This document shows positions 52,057-60,779 of a DNA stretch of 64,000 nucleotides, one piece after another. The stretch's first letter is position 1, and every line of letters begins with the position of its first letter. The DNA comes from Corynebacterium sp. p3-SID1056 (lineage in GTDB: Bacteria; Actinomycetota; Actinomycetes; Mycobacteriales; Mycobacteriaceae): positions 1-64,000 of the forward strand of contig NZ_JALXXL010000005.1 of assembly GCF_025152525.1 (NCBI RefSeq). Direction: 5' to 3'. Position numbers and translations under genes: made by a program. Below the pieces are notes generated by a model. The model saw only the letters and a list, made by a program, of their open reading frames with translations. It did no database searches and was not told where the DNA came from.

Positions 52057-53640
52057 TTAGCTCTTTTGCCCTGCTTTGCTTCCCGACGCCTGCGCGTCCG
52101 GCGCAACCAAGGCGCGCGATTCACTCCTTGCAGCATACTCGCGCCGCGTGGCGGCCAACGCACCGATGGCGGCAAGCGCACCGGCAAGCACCATGAGCCA
52201 CTCCAGCCACGCACCGATGCGAACCGCGAGCGTCTGCCCAGTCTTCAGCGGAAGCGTAGAGGTCAAATGCGCTGGGGTGAAGATCTCGGTCTGTTGCTCG
52301 ACCGTCCCATCCGCGCGCACGATGGCTGAGACGCCGGAGGTGGCCGCCACCACGACGGCGCGGTCGGTCTCGATGGCGCGCATGCGGCTCATGGCCAATT
52401 GTTGATAGGTCATGTCGGTAAACCCGAACGTGGCGTTGTTGGTAGGGGTCGCGAGCAGCTGCGCCCCGTTTTTCACGGCCATGCGGTAGGCCGGATCCTC
52501 GGCGACCTCGTAGCACGTGGCGATGCCCACGAGAGTCTCGCCCATGCGCACCACTCCCGGGCCATCGCCCGGTTTGAAATCGCCCGCGAGATCTACGAGT
52601 TCGGAGAAGTTGCGGAAGAAGTCGCGCATTGGCATGTACTCGCCAAACGGCTGCAGGAAGCGTTTATTGTGCCGCTCCCCGACGCTGCCGTCCGGGTTGA
52701 TCACCACCATGGTGTTGCGGGCCCCGACGTCGTCGCGAGTCAGCGTGCCGACCAAGAGCGGAGCACCCGCCGCTCGGGCGGCCCGCGTGACCAAGGTACC
52801 GGCCTCGGGGTCGACGAAGGGGTTGACATCTGAGGCGTTCTCCGGCCAGATGACCAGGTCGACAGGCCCCTCTTCTGCCGCGAGGCGCTCGGTTTCATCC
52901 ACGTGGTTCTGCAACACCGCGCGGCGCTGCGCGTTAAAGTCGAGCCCCATTCGCGGCACGTTGCCTTGAATCGCGGCCGCGCGCACGGTGCCGGTAGCGC
53001 CCCCGTCAGCGGACACCCCCACACCCGCAAGGGCCCCGAGCGCCAACGGTAGAAGCGCGCAGAGACCGGCGACTACCCGGGCGCGGCCGCGGTACAGCAC
53101 GATGGCGGCAAGGCTCGCTCCGGTGACCACCGCCGCCACGGTCACGAGCGCCGGCCCGCCGTATGCCGCAAGGTTGGCCAGCGGCCCATTGATCTGGCCC
53201 CAAGCCAGCCGCACCCACGCAAAGCCGCCGAAAGGAAAGGAAGAGCGGGCAAACTCTACTGCGAGGTACACCAACGCGAAGGCGGCGAAGCCCCAGCGCT
53301 GGCGGGCGACCCACACGCCCGCCGCGCCTGTGAGCAGTCCGTACAAGGAGAGAAAGCACGCCAACGCCAAGTACGGCATCGCGCCGACGAACTCGCCAAT
53401 CCACGGCAATAAGAGCAGGTAGCACACGAGCGCCTGCAGCAACCCCAGGCACGCTCCCGCTCGCGCGCTTGGGCGCGCAGCTACAGGGTGTGTTGGCCAA
53501 GGCGCGAGCGCGGCGAAGAAGAGCGCCATCGCAAGCACCGCCAGCGCCCAATAACCGAAGGGCTCATAGGAAAGGAAAACCAGCGCGCCGGAACCCGCGG
53601 CGAAAAGGCAACGCAGCGCTGTAGTCCACACGTGACTCAC
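52057..53640 (-). CDS. lnt: Apolipoprotein N-acyltransferase
   Basis: 527 residues. An N-terminal membrane domain of several helices (1-200) is followed by a nitrilase-like domain outside the membrane with the Glu-Lys-Cys triad in VDLVIWPENASDVNPF, HNKRFLQPFGEYMP and LVGIATCYEVAEDP. A last C-terminal helix follows. It adds the third acyl chain to lipoproteins such as those at 18917-22670. In M. tuberculosis this part is domain 1 of Ppm1. The GTG start abuts the fxsA stop codon. Confidence 0.93.
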   Translation of the reverse strand: MSHVWTTALRCLFAAGSGALVFLSYEPFGYWALAVLAMALFFAALAPWPTHPVAARPSARAGACLGLLQALVCYLLLLPWIGEFVGAMPYLALACFLSLYGLLTGAAGVWVARQRWGFAAFALVYLAVEFARSSFPFGGFAWVRLAWGQINGPLANLAAYGGPALVTVAAVVTGASLAAIVLYRGRARVVAGLCALLPLALGALAGVGVSADGGATGTVRAAAIQGNVPRMGLDFNAQRRAVLQNHVDETERLAAEEGPVDLVIWPENASDVNPFVDPEAGTLVTRAARAAGAPLLVGTLTRDDVGARNTMVVINPDGSVGERHNKRFLQPFGEYMPMRDFFRNFSELVDLAGDFKPGDGPGVVRMGETLVGIATCYEVAEDPAYRMAVKNGAQLLATPTNNATFGFTDMTYQQLAMSRMRAIETDRAVVVAATSGVSAIVRADGTVEQQTEIFTPAHLTSTLPLKTGQTLAVRIGAWLEWLMVLAGALAAIGALAATRREYAARSESRALVAPDAQASGSKAGQKS

Positions 53641-54204
53641 CTACTGCGCTCCCCGCCCGTTGTCGGGGCCAGTGTCATCCTCGCCTGTGCGTTTGCCTTG
53701 CTCAGCATCCTTGCGGAACATCTCTTCGAGCTCGTCCGCGTCAATCACCTCATGGGACGCATCGGTCGAAGGCTGCCCTTTGGCTGCGGCGGGACCGAAA
53801 TTGCCATAACTGGTTTGGAACTGCGACAGCGGCGAGGCGTTGTAGACGCGCACGCTGAACTGCTCCATACTGCGCATCGCCCGGTTGGTGATCACGCGGC
53901 GCAGGAGCGCGCGGGTTGGGCCGAATACCAGCAGCAGCCCACACGCGGAGGTGACAAAGCCCGGAATGATACTCAGCAACCAGCCCGTCATCAGCAGTGC
54001 GGAGTCGCCGGCAATGCGGCCGAGGGAACCGCGCCCCTGGGCCGCTTGCGTGAGCGTGCCCCGCAGGTTCAGGCTCGCCAATGCCCCGCCGAGAAACATC
54101 AGCGCGAAGATGGCGAAGATGGCCCAGCCCACACCGATGAGTTTGGCAACCCCATAGAATGCGAGAGCCTCAATGAAAAAGTAGGCGAAAATAAACAGCG
54201 GCAT
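53641..54204 (-). CDS. fxsA: FxsA-family membrane protein
   Basis: 187 residues. Membrane helices lie in FIFAYFFIEALAFYGVAKLI, GVGWAIFAIFALMFLGGALA and LLMTGWLLSIIPGFVTSACG with LLLVFGPTRALL, the usual FxsA core (LL..P..(I/F)(V/T)...G). A charged C-terminal tail of about 60 residues (DADELEEMFRKDAEQGKRTG) is cytosolic. In E. coli excess FxsA lowers phage exclusion, but its normal role is unknown. It is the first gene of the unit fxsA-lnt-dpm with no gap to lnt. Confidence 0.9.
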   Translation of the reverse strand: MPLFIFAYFFIEALAFYGVAKLIGVGWAIFAIFALMFLGGALASLNLRGTLTQAAQGRGSLGRIAGDSALLMTGWLLSIIPGFVTSACGLLLVFGPTRALLRRVITNRAMRSMEQFSVRVYNASPLSQFQTSYGNFGPAAAKGQPSTDASHEVIDADELEEMFRKDAEQGKRTGEDDTGPDNGRGAQ

Positions 54205-54213
54205 GCGGCCAGA

Positions 54214-55428
54214 CTACCCGCCGAGTTGGCGCAGCAGCCATTCAACATCTCCGGCGAGGTGCTGGAAATACGGACCGTAATGGTTCAGCCCGGTCCGCCC
54301 CGGCAGACGCAGGAGACGACGGGTCGCAAGCGGCACTCCCCACTGTTCGGCGAGCGTGTGGACCAACGCATACGGGACGATGTCGTCGTGAAGCGAAGCC
54401 CAGAGCCGCAACGGGATGCGCAGGGGCCGCCGCTGCCCGAGCGCTTGCCGCTCAAGCACTTCGGCGGTGTACGGGAGCGCATCGAGTAGCTCAGCCATAC
54501 CGATCCCTTCCCGCGTCCAGGCGGTGGTGTGCGCCCACGGGCGGCGCAGTGCAGCGCCCACGGCGCACACCTGCGCGTTATCGACGATCGCCGCAGCCCC
54601 GGCTGGGCTCAAATGCGGGACAAGCTCCTCCGCAATACGCGGATGATGCGCGATAAGCCCCGCGACAGCATAGAGGATCACTATCGACGGCAGGGCGCCA
54701 TCGACGTGATCGAGCATCGGGATCAACGCGGCGGGCGGCGCACCGCATACCGCCGCCAAGGGCTGGAGCTCGGGCGCGTACTCGGGGCGTTCGAGCCACG
54801 CACCGACTGCCCCGCCGCCTTGGGAAAAGCCCCAGAGGCCGAGGGCGTCGGTGCCGAGGGAAAGGCTGGTGGCGGCGCGGGTGGCGTCGATAAGCGACTG
54901 GGCGGCGGCGACGTGGTCGCAGTACAACTGCACATTGTCGGTCGGATCGCGGGGGTAGTCGGTGAGCACGACGTTCGCGCCGCGGGCGAGCATGAGCGCG
55001 ATGGCGGGCTGCTCATACGCTGCAATCAGATCGAACGGGGAAAGCCGGGGTGCGAGGCCGACGGTGCAGGAATAGGACGGGTCGCAACGCGTTGCCACCC
55101 CCTGGGTAGACGGCGCAAAAGCGATGGTGGGGCGCGGGCCCGTGCCGCGCCAAGTCGAGCGGGAGCGAAACACTGCCCCGGTGGCTGCAAGAGTGCGGCC
55201 GGAGGCATCGGCAGTGACATAGTCGATGTGCCACGCCTCCGCGGGGTTCACTCGGTGCGTCAACCCCACGGCCTTGATCTCGCGGGCTTCGAGCAAGGCG
55301 CCCGCACTGCGCCCTATCACCCAGGCGGCCTGCGTGTGCTCCGGTTCCTCGCGGCGAGCACCGCGCACCGTGTCGGCCGCCAGCCCGAGCGCAGCGCGCA
55401 GCGCTGCCGAGTACGTCCCCACAGTCAC
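54214..55428 (-). CDS. LIP-family lipase/esterase without an evident signal peptide
   Basis: 404 residues. Alpha/beta hydrolase of the secretory-lipase (LIP) type: PTIAFAPSTQGVATRCDPSY, PAIALMLARGANVVLTDYPR, the nucleophile in LGLWGFSQGGGAVGAWLERP, and a C-terminal LWASLHDDIVPYALVHTLAE with the acid and TGLNHYGPYF with the His. Secreted relatives have a signal peptide, but here the protein starts MTVGTYSAALRAALGLAADT with charged residues soon after. It starts 1 nt after the stop of the SDR gene and is part of the pepQ-SDR-lipase set. The substrate is unknown. Confidence 0.78.
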   Translation of the reverse strand: MTVGTYSAALRAALGLAADTVRGARREEPEHTQAAWVIGRSAGALLEAREIKAVGLTHRVNPAEAWHIDYVTADASGRTLAATGAVFRSRSTWRGTGPRPTIAFAPSTQGVATRCDPSYSCTVGLAPRLSPFDLIAAYEQPAIALMLARGANVVLTDYPRDPTDNVQLYCDHVAAAQSLIDATRAATSLSLGTDALGLWGFSQGGGAVGAWLERPEYAPELQPLAAVCGAPPAALIPMLDHVDGALPSIVILYAVAGLIAHHPRIAEELVPHLSPAGAAAIVDNAQVCAVGAALRRPWAHTTAWTREGIGMAELLDALPYTAEVLERQALGQRRPLRIPLRLWASLHDDIVPYALVHTLAEQWGVPLATRRLLRLPGRTGLNHYGPYFQHLAGDVEWLLRQLGG

Positions 55429-55429
55429 C

Positions 55430-56185
55430 TCAACGTGGCATGCGACGCCAGACCGGGCGCGGGACTACACGCATGATCGCGGCAAGCAGCGCCAAGCGGC
55501 GTGGGATCCAGACGGTGCGGCTGCGCCCCGCGCGTGCTGCGTCCACGACCGCGTCGGCGACGTCCTCCGGGGTCACGGACATCACCGCCGGCTTCATCCC
55601 CGCTGTCATTGACCCGATGACAAAGCCCGGCCGGGCGGTAATCAGTCGCAGTGGTGAACCGTGCAGCTGGTCGGCCAGGCCCTGGCAGAACGCGTCGAGG
55701 CCCGCCTTGGTTGAGCCGTAGACGTAGTTTGCGCGGCGTGCCCGCCATCCAGCGATGGAGGAAAAGGCGAAGATCTCTCCGCGCGTCATCACGTTCGTCA
55801 GCACAGTCAGCGCACAGATCTGCGCGAGGTAATCCACGCTGCCGATGCGTACCGCTTCCGCCTCGTCGCGAATGGCGCGAGCGTGATCCCCCAAAATGCC
55901 GAAGGCGACGATCGCGGTAGTGATCTCTCCCCCACGCTGCACGTCTTCCACAAGCGCGCGATGCGAGTCGAGGTCGGTGGCCTCGAAGCGTCGCGTCTCG
56001 ACCTGGGCGGCACCTGCTGCCTCAAGCCGCGCGCACACCGCGGCGGCGTCGGGGCGCTGTGGGGACCGCATCGCCAACACCACCCGCCGGCCGACGCATA
56101 TGCGCTCGGCGACAGCGGTGCCAATATCGCTCGTTCCGCCGAGGACGAGGATCGTTCCCGAATTCTCACCGTGCCGAGTATCCAC
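55430..56185 (-). CDS. Short-chain dehydrogenase, DprE2-like
   Basis: 251 residues. NAD(P) motif ILVLGGTSDIGTAVAER (GG at 16-17, G22), catalytic Ser in FAFSSIAGW, and YVYGSTKAGLDAFCQGLADQ with Tyr156 and Lys160. The following LRLITARPGFVIGSMTAGMK is close in style to DprE2, the 2-keto-reductase step of decaprenyl-phosphoryl-arabinose synthesis, but dprE1 is not nearby. It is therefore better called a DprE2-like SDR of unknown substrate. It starts 4 nt after the peptidase stop. Confidence 0.78.
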   Translation of the reverse strand: MDTRHGENSGTILVLGGTSDIGTAVAERICVGRRVVLAMRSPQRPDAAAVCARLEAAGAAQVETRRFEATDLDSHRALVEDVQRGGEITTAIVAFGILGDHARAIRDEAEAVRIGSVDYLAQICALTVLTNVMTRGEIFAFSSIAGWRARRANYVYGSTKAGLDAFCQGLADQLHGSPLRLITARPGFVIGSMTAGMKPAVMSVTPEDVADAVVDAARAGRSRTVWIPRRLALLAAIMRVVPRPVWRRMPR

Positions 56186-56189
56186 GGTA

Positions 56190-57293
56190 TTAACGCAGCT
56201 CGCGAGCGACGTTATTCAGCGTCACAGCGCCGTCGTCGTCCAGGTAGACAATGTCTTCCAAGCGCATCCCCCACTTGCCAGGGATGTAAATGCCCGGCTC
56301 GATGGAAAAGGCAATCCCCGCCTGCAGCGCAGTGTCGTTGCCGGAAATGATGAAGGGCGCCTCGTGGCCGGCGAGGCCAATGCCGTGTCCAAGTCGGTGG
56401 GTGAAGTACTCACCGTAGCCAGCCTGCTCGATGACGCCGCGTGCGACGGCGTCGAGTTCGCCTGCGGTGATCCCAGGTCGGGCCGCGGTCACCGCAGCCT
56501 GATGCGCGCGGAAGAGCACCTCGTAGGCGCGGAGCACCTCCGAGTCCGCCTCCCCCGGATCGCCGCCGACGACGTAGGTGCGGGTGCAGTCTGAGTGATA
56601 GCCGGTATCCAAGGTCCCACCTAGGTCGACCACCACCACATCGCCGCGGGACAAGACACGCTCGGAATAGTCGTGGTGCGGGTTGGCGCCGTTTTCGCCA
56701 GATCCGACGATGACGAAGTCGACGGCCTCGTGCTCATCCATGATCAAGCGGTCGAGCTCCTCGGCCACCTCAGCCTCCGTGCGCCCGGCAACCAACAGCT
56801 CGGGCACGCGTGCGTGTACCCGGTCGATCGCGGCGCCCGCACGCGCGAGTTCGGCCAGTTCTGCCTCCTCCTTCGCCATGAACAGCGCTGCAAGCGTGTC
56901 CGTGGCCAGGCAGGTGTGCGGCAGGAGTGCCTGCAGCGCGAAGACGTGGTCGGCAGTCAGCGAGCTGCCCAGCGCCACGGGCTTTTCAGCGTCGAGCGCC
57001 TCCGCTGCGAGCGCGTACGGGTCCTGCCCGTCCTGCCAGCCGCGCACCTCTACCCCGCTGTCTTCCGGCACGCCCAAGCTCCCGATGTCGGTCAGCGGTG
57101 CCACGAGCACCGCACGCCCGTCTGCCGCGATCGCCAGTGCCGTCAACCGCTCGTGCGAGGACGACCAGCTGCCGGTGAGATAGGCGAATTCCGCCCCGGT
57201 GCCGACGACAAGCCCGCCGAGCGCGTGCTCGGCGACGAGCTTGGCCGCGCGCTGCCGACGGTGTGCAAATGTGGTCTGGTCTATACGCGTCAT
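56190..57293 (-). CDS. pepQ: Xaa-Pro aminopeptidase/dipeptidase, M24 family
   Basis: 367 residues from the ATG at 57293. A creatinase-like N-terminal domain (1-140) precedes the pita-bread catalytic domain with metal ligands D223 (VVVDLGG), D235 (HSDCTRTY), H303 (RLGHGIGLAGHE), E332 (SIEPGIYI) and E346 (GMRLEDIVYL). All five are present. It cleaves peptides before proline. A likely -10 box lies 7 nt upstream, which would make the mRNA leaderless. The gene heads the pepQ-SDR-lipase unit. Confidence 0.9.
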   Translation of the reverse strand: MTRIDQTTFAHRRQRAAKLVAEHALGGLVVGTGAEFAYLTGSWSSSHERLTALAIAADGRAVLVAPLTDIGSLGVPEDSGVEVRGWQDGQDPYALAAEALDAEKPVALGSSLTADHVFALQALLPHTCLATDTLAALFMAKEEAELAELARAGAAIDRVHARVPELLVAGRTEAEVAEELDRLIMDEHEAVDFVIVGSGENGANPHHDYSERVLSRGDVVVVDLGGTLDTGYHSDCTRTYVVGGDPGEADSEVLRAYEVLFRAHQAAVTAARPGITAGELDAVARGVIEQAGYGEYFTHRLGHGIGLAGHEAPFIISGNDTALQAGIAFSIEPGIYIPGKWGMRLEDIVYLDDDGAVTLNNVARELR

Positions 57294-57300
57294 GCTGCCA

Positions 57301-57318
57301 ATCCTAGGGCGATACACT
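57301..57318. promoter_or_regulatory. Back-to-back -10 elements for two leaderless genes
   Basis: Reverse strand: TAGGAT (57306-57301), 7 nt before the pepQ ATG. Forward strand: TACACT (57313-57318), 7 nt before the protease GTG. No ribosome site fits into the 32-nt gap in either direction. Confidence 0.5.
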
Positions 57319-57325
57319 TTATCGC

Positions 57326-57898
57326 GTGACACCGCCTTCCTACCCTGAGCTGCTTGCCCGGTGCTCCGTGGGCGAGCGCTACTGTTCCGGCATTTTCGTC
57401 GCTGACGACACCGTGCTGACCTGCGCGCACTTCTTGCGGCCAGGAGACGAGTCCCGCCCCGGAACGATCACAGTGCGCGTAGGCAGCAGGCGCTACCGCG
57501 CGCGAGCAGTGCAGCGTTTCGGCGGCACCGACATCGCGCTACTGCGCGTCAACACCAACGTTGCCGGCCCCTTCCCCAAGCTCGGCCCGGCTCCGCGCCC
57601 GCTGGAACGCACCGTCACCTTCGGCTTCGGCGGTGGAGCGAACACACCAGCGGCGCGCAGCGGAAGGTTTCTGCTCACGCTCCCGCTGGCCTTTTCACGC
57701 AACCTGCGAACCTTCGTGCGCCCGGCCGGTATCGTCGTCAATGCGCAGCCAGCAGTGAAGGGGGATTCCGGGGGCCCAGTGCTTGTCGACGCCCACCTCA
57801 TCGGCATCCAGTCGCTGATCCTCGACCCTTTCCGCACCAACCTGCGGCTCGCGACGATCTCGCTGCTGACCGACGAGGTACGCGAGGCGCTGGCCTAG
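57326..57898 (+). CDS. Trypsin-like serine protease without a signal peptide
   Basis: 190 residues. Chymotrypsin-fold triad: His35 in VLTCAHFLRPG, Asp69 in FGGTDIALLRV, Ser148 in VKGDSGGPVLV. It is compact, lacks PDZ or membrane segments and starts MTPPSYPELLARCSVGERYC with no export signal. It is probably cytosolic, unusual for this fold. The pair C13/C20 could not form a stable disulfide in the cytosol. It overlaps the helY stop by 4 nt on the opposite strand and is divergent from pepQ. Confidence 0.85.
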   Translation: MTPPSYPELLARCSVGERYCSGIFVADDTVLTCAHFLRPGDESRPGTITVRVGSRRYRARAVQRFGGTDIALLRVNTNVAGPFPKLGPAPRPLERTVTFGFGGGANTPAARSGRFLLTLPLAFSRNLRTFVRPAGIVVNAQPAVKGDSGGPVLVDAHLIGIQSLILDPFRTNLRLATISLLTDEVREALA

Positions 57899-60774
57899 TT
57901 GCCCAGGGCGACCACGCCGCGTCGAATAGCGTCGATGGCCTTGTTTGCCGAATCGCGGATGCTATCGCTGTAGCCGGTCTTCTTTACCTGTTCGAGCAAG
58001 TCGATGACCTGTCGGCACCAGCGCACGAAGTCGCCGGGGGTCAGCTCTGCGCCGCACTCGGCGGCCGCAGCGAGCGCGTAGCCAAGCGGGGCTCCTGCGG
58101 TCCACTGATGCAGCGAAAGCGCGAAGGCGGGGTCGGGCATGCGGGTCACCGGCAGCTGGTGGCGCTGCTCATCGGAAGTGAGCTCGCCGTAGACGCGCAT
58201 GGTCTCTCCCATTGCCTCGGCCATGTCCTCGGTCGCAGCTTCTGGCGCGCCGTGCGTCGCCTTCCGGTTTTCAAAGACGACCATGGAGGCCACACCGGCA
58301 AGCTCGGCGGGGTCGAGGTCGTCCCAAATACCGCGCTTGAGGCACTGGGCGACCAAGAGATCCGAGACGTTATGGATGCGGGCTAGGCGCTCGCCCTCTT
58401 CGCTCACCGACGGCTCACCCTCGCGTAGCTCCACGTAGTCCAGCTCCGTGAGCAGGCCGATAATGCGCTCGAAGGTGCGGCCGAGCGAATCGGTGGAGCG
58501 GTCCACGCTGTGTGTAAGTGCCGCAAGCTTGCGCTCATCCCGGACAAGCTCTTCGCCCACACGGGCGAGAAGCTCGCGGTCGTGCGCCGGCCAGGAGTGA
58601 ACCGGGTGGGTGCGGATCGCCTCTCGTAGCGCCGTGATCTTCTTCGTCGGGCGAACCCGCGCCTTCTCCCGCAGCTTGCGTGGTGCGTGCAGGTTGCCGC
58701 TGTGAAGCTGGCTGATCACCTTGCGCGTGTGCTTACGCGGCTGGTCCTGGACGTGCCGCGGCACCTTGATCTTGCCCACGACCACCGGCGGGTTGCGGAA
58801 GGACGCGGCGTCGATACGTCCCGACCAGCCGCGCTCGGTGGTCACCCACGGCCGCGGGTCGCGGCGCTTTCCGGCGACCTGAACAACGGCGGCTAACTCC
58901 GGCTTCTTCTTTCCCGGCAGCGCGATGACCTCGCCCACCTGGAGCCGGCCGAGAATCGTCTCGGTTTCCTGCTGGCGGTTCTCCACCGCGTGGCGACGCG
59001 CCTCCTTCTCCGCCACGCTGAGATCGCGGCGCAGGCCCAGGTACTCCACCAGATCCGCCGCCGGGTCATCGCCAGGTGGGGCAAACTTCGCCACATCCGC
59101 GTGCAGCTTCTCGCGCTGGCGGCGCACCTTCGAACGCAAGCGGTCGATATCGCGCACCTCGCCCACCACGGATCGATTCGTTTGGAACTGCGCGAAGGAT
59201 TGCTCGATCAGCCGGATGGAATCCTCGTAGCCGTTCATACCCAGCATGTTGATGGCCATGTTGTAGCCGGGCTGAAACTGGGAAATGAGCGAATAGGTAC
59301 GCGTCGAGGCCAGCCCTGCGACCTCGCGGGGATCCATCGCGGGAGCCCACTGCACCACAGCGTTGCCGATGTGGTCGATTCCACGGCGCCCGGCCCGACC
59401 TGTGAGCTGGGTGTACTGGCCCGGCGTGAGGTCGACATGGGCCTCGCCATTAAACTTCACCAGTTTCTCCAACACCACGGTGCGGGCGGGCATGTTGATG
59501 CCAAGCGCAAGCGTCTCGGTGGCGAACACCACCTTGACCAGTCCGCGGACAAACAGCTGCTCCACGATGTGCTTGAAGGCCGGCAGCAGGCCCGCGTGGT
59601 GGGCAGCGTAACCACGCAGCCAGGCCGTGCGCAGCTGGCGGAAGTTAAGCACGTCGAGGTCCTCGTCGGGGATGCCTTCCACGCCGGCGTCGATAATCGC
59701 CCGGGCCTTTTCCTGCTCCTCGGGCGTGGTGAGCTCCTTACGGGAGCGCAAGCACTGGAAGAGTGCCCCGTCACAGCCGGCGCGGGAGAAGATAAACACG
59801 ATCGCCGGGAGCATGTCGCGCCCGCCGAGGGCCGCCACTACCTGGGGTCGGCCGACCGGCTTGACCTTGTCCTGGCCTCGGGTATGCCCGCTGCGGCGGC
59901 CCTTGGTGCGCGAGCGAAAACCGCGCCCTGATTCGAAGTCTGCACGGCCCTCGTCGGTAGAGCCCGCCTCGATGCGCTCGATGGCGCGCAACAGTGCGGT
60001 GTTGACGTTGCCGCCGGCCCCACCTGCGCCCGCATCACCGGTACCCGGTTCGAAGAGCGGAAAGACCTTGCGGCCGACCATCATGTACTGGCTCAACGGG
60101 ACCGGTCGGTGCTCCGAGACAACGACGGTGGTGTCTCCGCGCACCGCATCGAGCCACTCGCCGAACTCCTCCGAATTCGACACCGTGGCAGAAAGCCCGA
60201 TCAGGCTGACGGATTCATCGAGGTTGAGGATGATTTCCTCCCACACCGCGCCGCGGTCTCGGTCCGCCAGGTAGTGGATTTCGTCCATGACCACATGTGA
60301 GAGGCGGTGCAGCTGCCCGGAGTTGGCGTAGATCATGTTGCGCAGCACCTCGGTGGTCATCACGACGATTTCAGCGCCGCCGTTAATAGAGGTGTCACCG
60401 GTGAGTAGACCGACCGCATCCTCCCCGTGTTCGGCGACGAGGTCGTGGTACTTCTGGTTGCTGAGCGCCTTAATCGGCGTGGTGTAGAAACACTTCGTGC
60501 CCTGGCGCAGCGCGAGCGCAACGGCGAACTCGCCCACGATGGTTTTGCCTGAGCCCGTCGGCGCGCAGACCAGGACACCGTGGCCGCGTTCGATATCGGC
60601 ACACGCCTGCACCTGGAACTCGTCGAGGGGAAATGGACGCGCGGCGCGAAACTCTGCGAGAAACTCCAGCTCATTTACCGGCGTTGGATCCGGCGATACT
60701 CCTTGCTCGTTGGCGGCCTCTGGCAAAAGATCGTCACCGGACACGGACTGCGAAGAAGAAGCGCGGGAAACCAT
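57895..60774 (-). CDS. helY: SKI2/Mtr4-type DEAD/DEAH helicase HelY
   Basis: 959 residues. Walker A is CAPTGSGKTIVGEFA (71-78 core), followed by YTTPIKALSNQKYHDL, LLTGDTSINGGAEIVVMTTE, VLRNMIY, VMDEIHYLADRDRGAVWEEI, LSATVSNSEEFGEWL, FATETLALGINMPARTVVLE and QLTGRAGRRGID. The C-terminal 450 residues include the arch-like insertion and DSHCT domain (GIWDDLDPAELAGVASMVVF, DFVRWCRQVIDLLEQV). It is homologous to exosome helicases. In actinobacteria it is conserved next to tatC. RNA is the likely substrate. Confidence 0.93.
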   Translation of the reverse strand: MVSRASSSQSVSGDDLLPEAANEQGVSPDPTPVNELEFLAEFRAARPFPLDEFQVQACADIERGHGVLVCAPTGSGKTIVGEFAVALALRQGTKCFYTTPIKALSNQKYHDLVAEHGEDAVGLLTGDTSINGGAEIVVMTTEVLRNMIYANSGQLHRLSHVVMDEIHYLADRDRGAVWEEIILNLDESVSLIGLSATVSNSEEFGEWLDAVRGDTTVVVSEHRPVPLSQYMMVGRKVFPLFEPGTGDAGAGGAGGNVNTALLRAIERIEAGSTDEGRADFESGRGFRSRTKGRRSGHTRGQDKVKPVGRPQVVAALGGRDMLPAIVFIFSRAGCDGALFQCLRSRKELTTPEEQEKARAIIDAGVEGIPDEDLDVLNFRQLRTAWLRGYAAHHAGLLPAFKHIVEQLFVRGLVKVVFATETLALGINMPARTVVLEKLVKFNGEAHVDLTPGQYTQLTGRAGRRGIDHIGNAVVQWAPAMDPREVAGLASTRTYSLISQFQPGYNMAINMLGMNGYEDSIRLIEQSFAQFQTNRSVVGEVRDIDRLRSKVRRQREKLHADVAKFAPPGDDPAADLVEYLGLRRDLSVAEKEARRHAVENRQQETETILGRLQVGEVIALPGKKKPELAAVVQVAGKRRDPRPWVTTERGWSGRIDAASFRNPPVVVGKIKVPRHVQDQPRKHTRKVISQLHSGNLHAPRKLREKARVRPTKKITALREAIRTHPVHSWPAHDRELLARVGEELVRDERKLAALTHSVDRSTDSLGRTFERIIGLLTELDYVELREGEPSVSEEGERLARIHNVSDLLVAQCLKRGIWDDLDPAELAGVASMVVFENRKATHGAPEAATEDMAEAMGETMRVYGELTSDEQRHQLPVTRMPDPAFALSLHQWTAGAPLGYALAAAAECGAELTPGDFVRWCRQVIDLLEQVKKTGYSDSIRDSANKAIDAIRRGVVALGN

Positions 60775-60779
60775 GCCCC

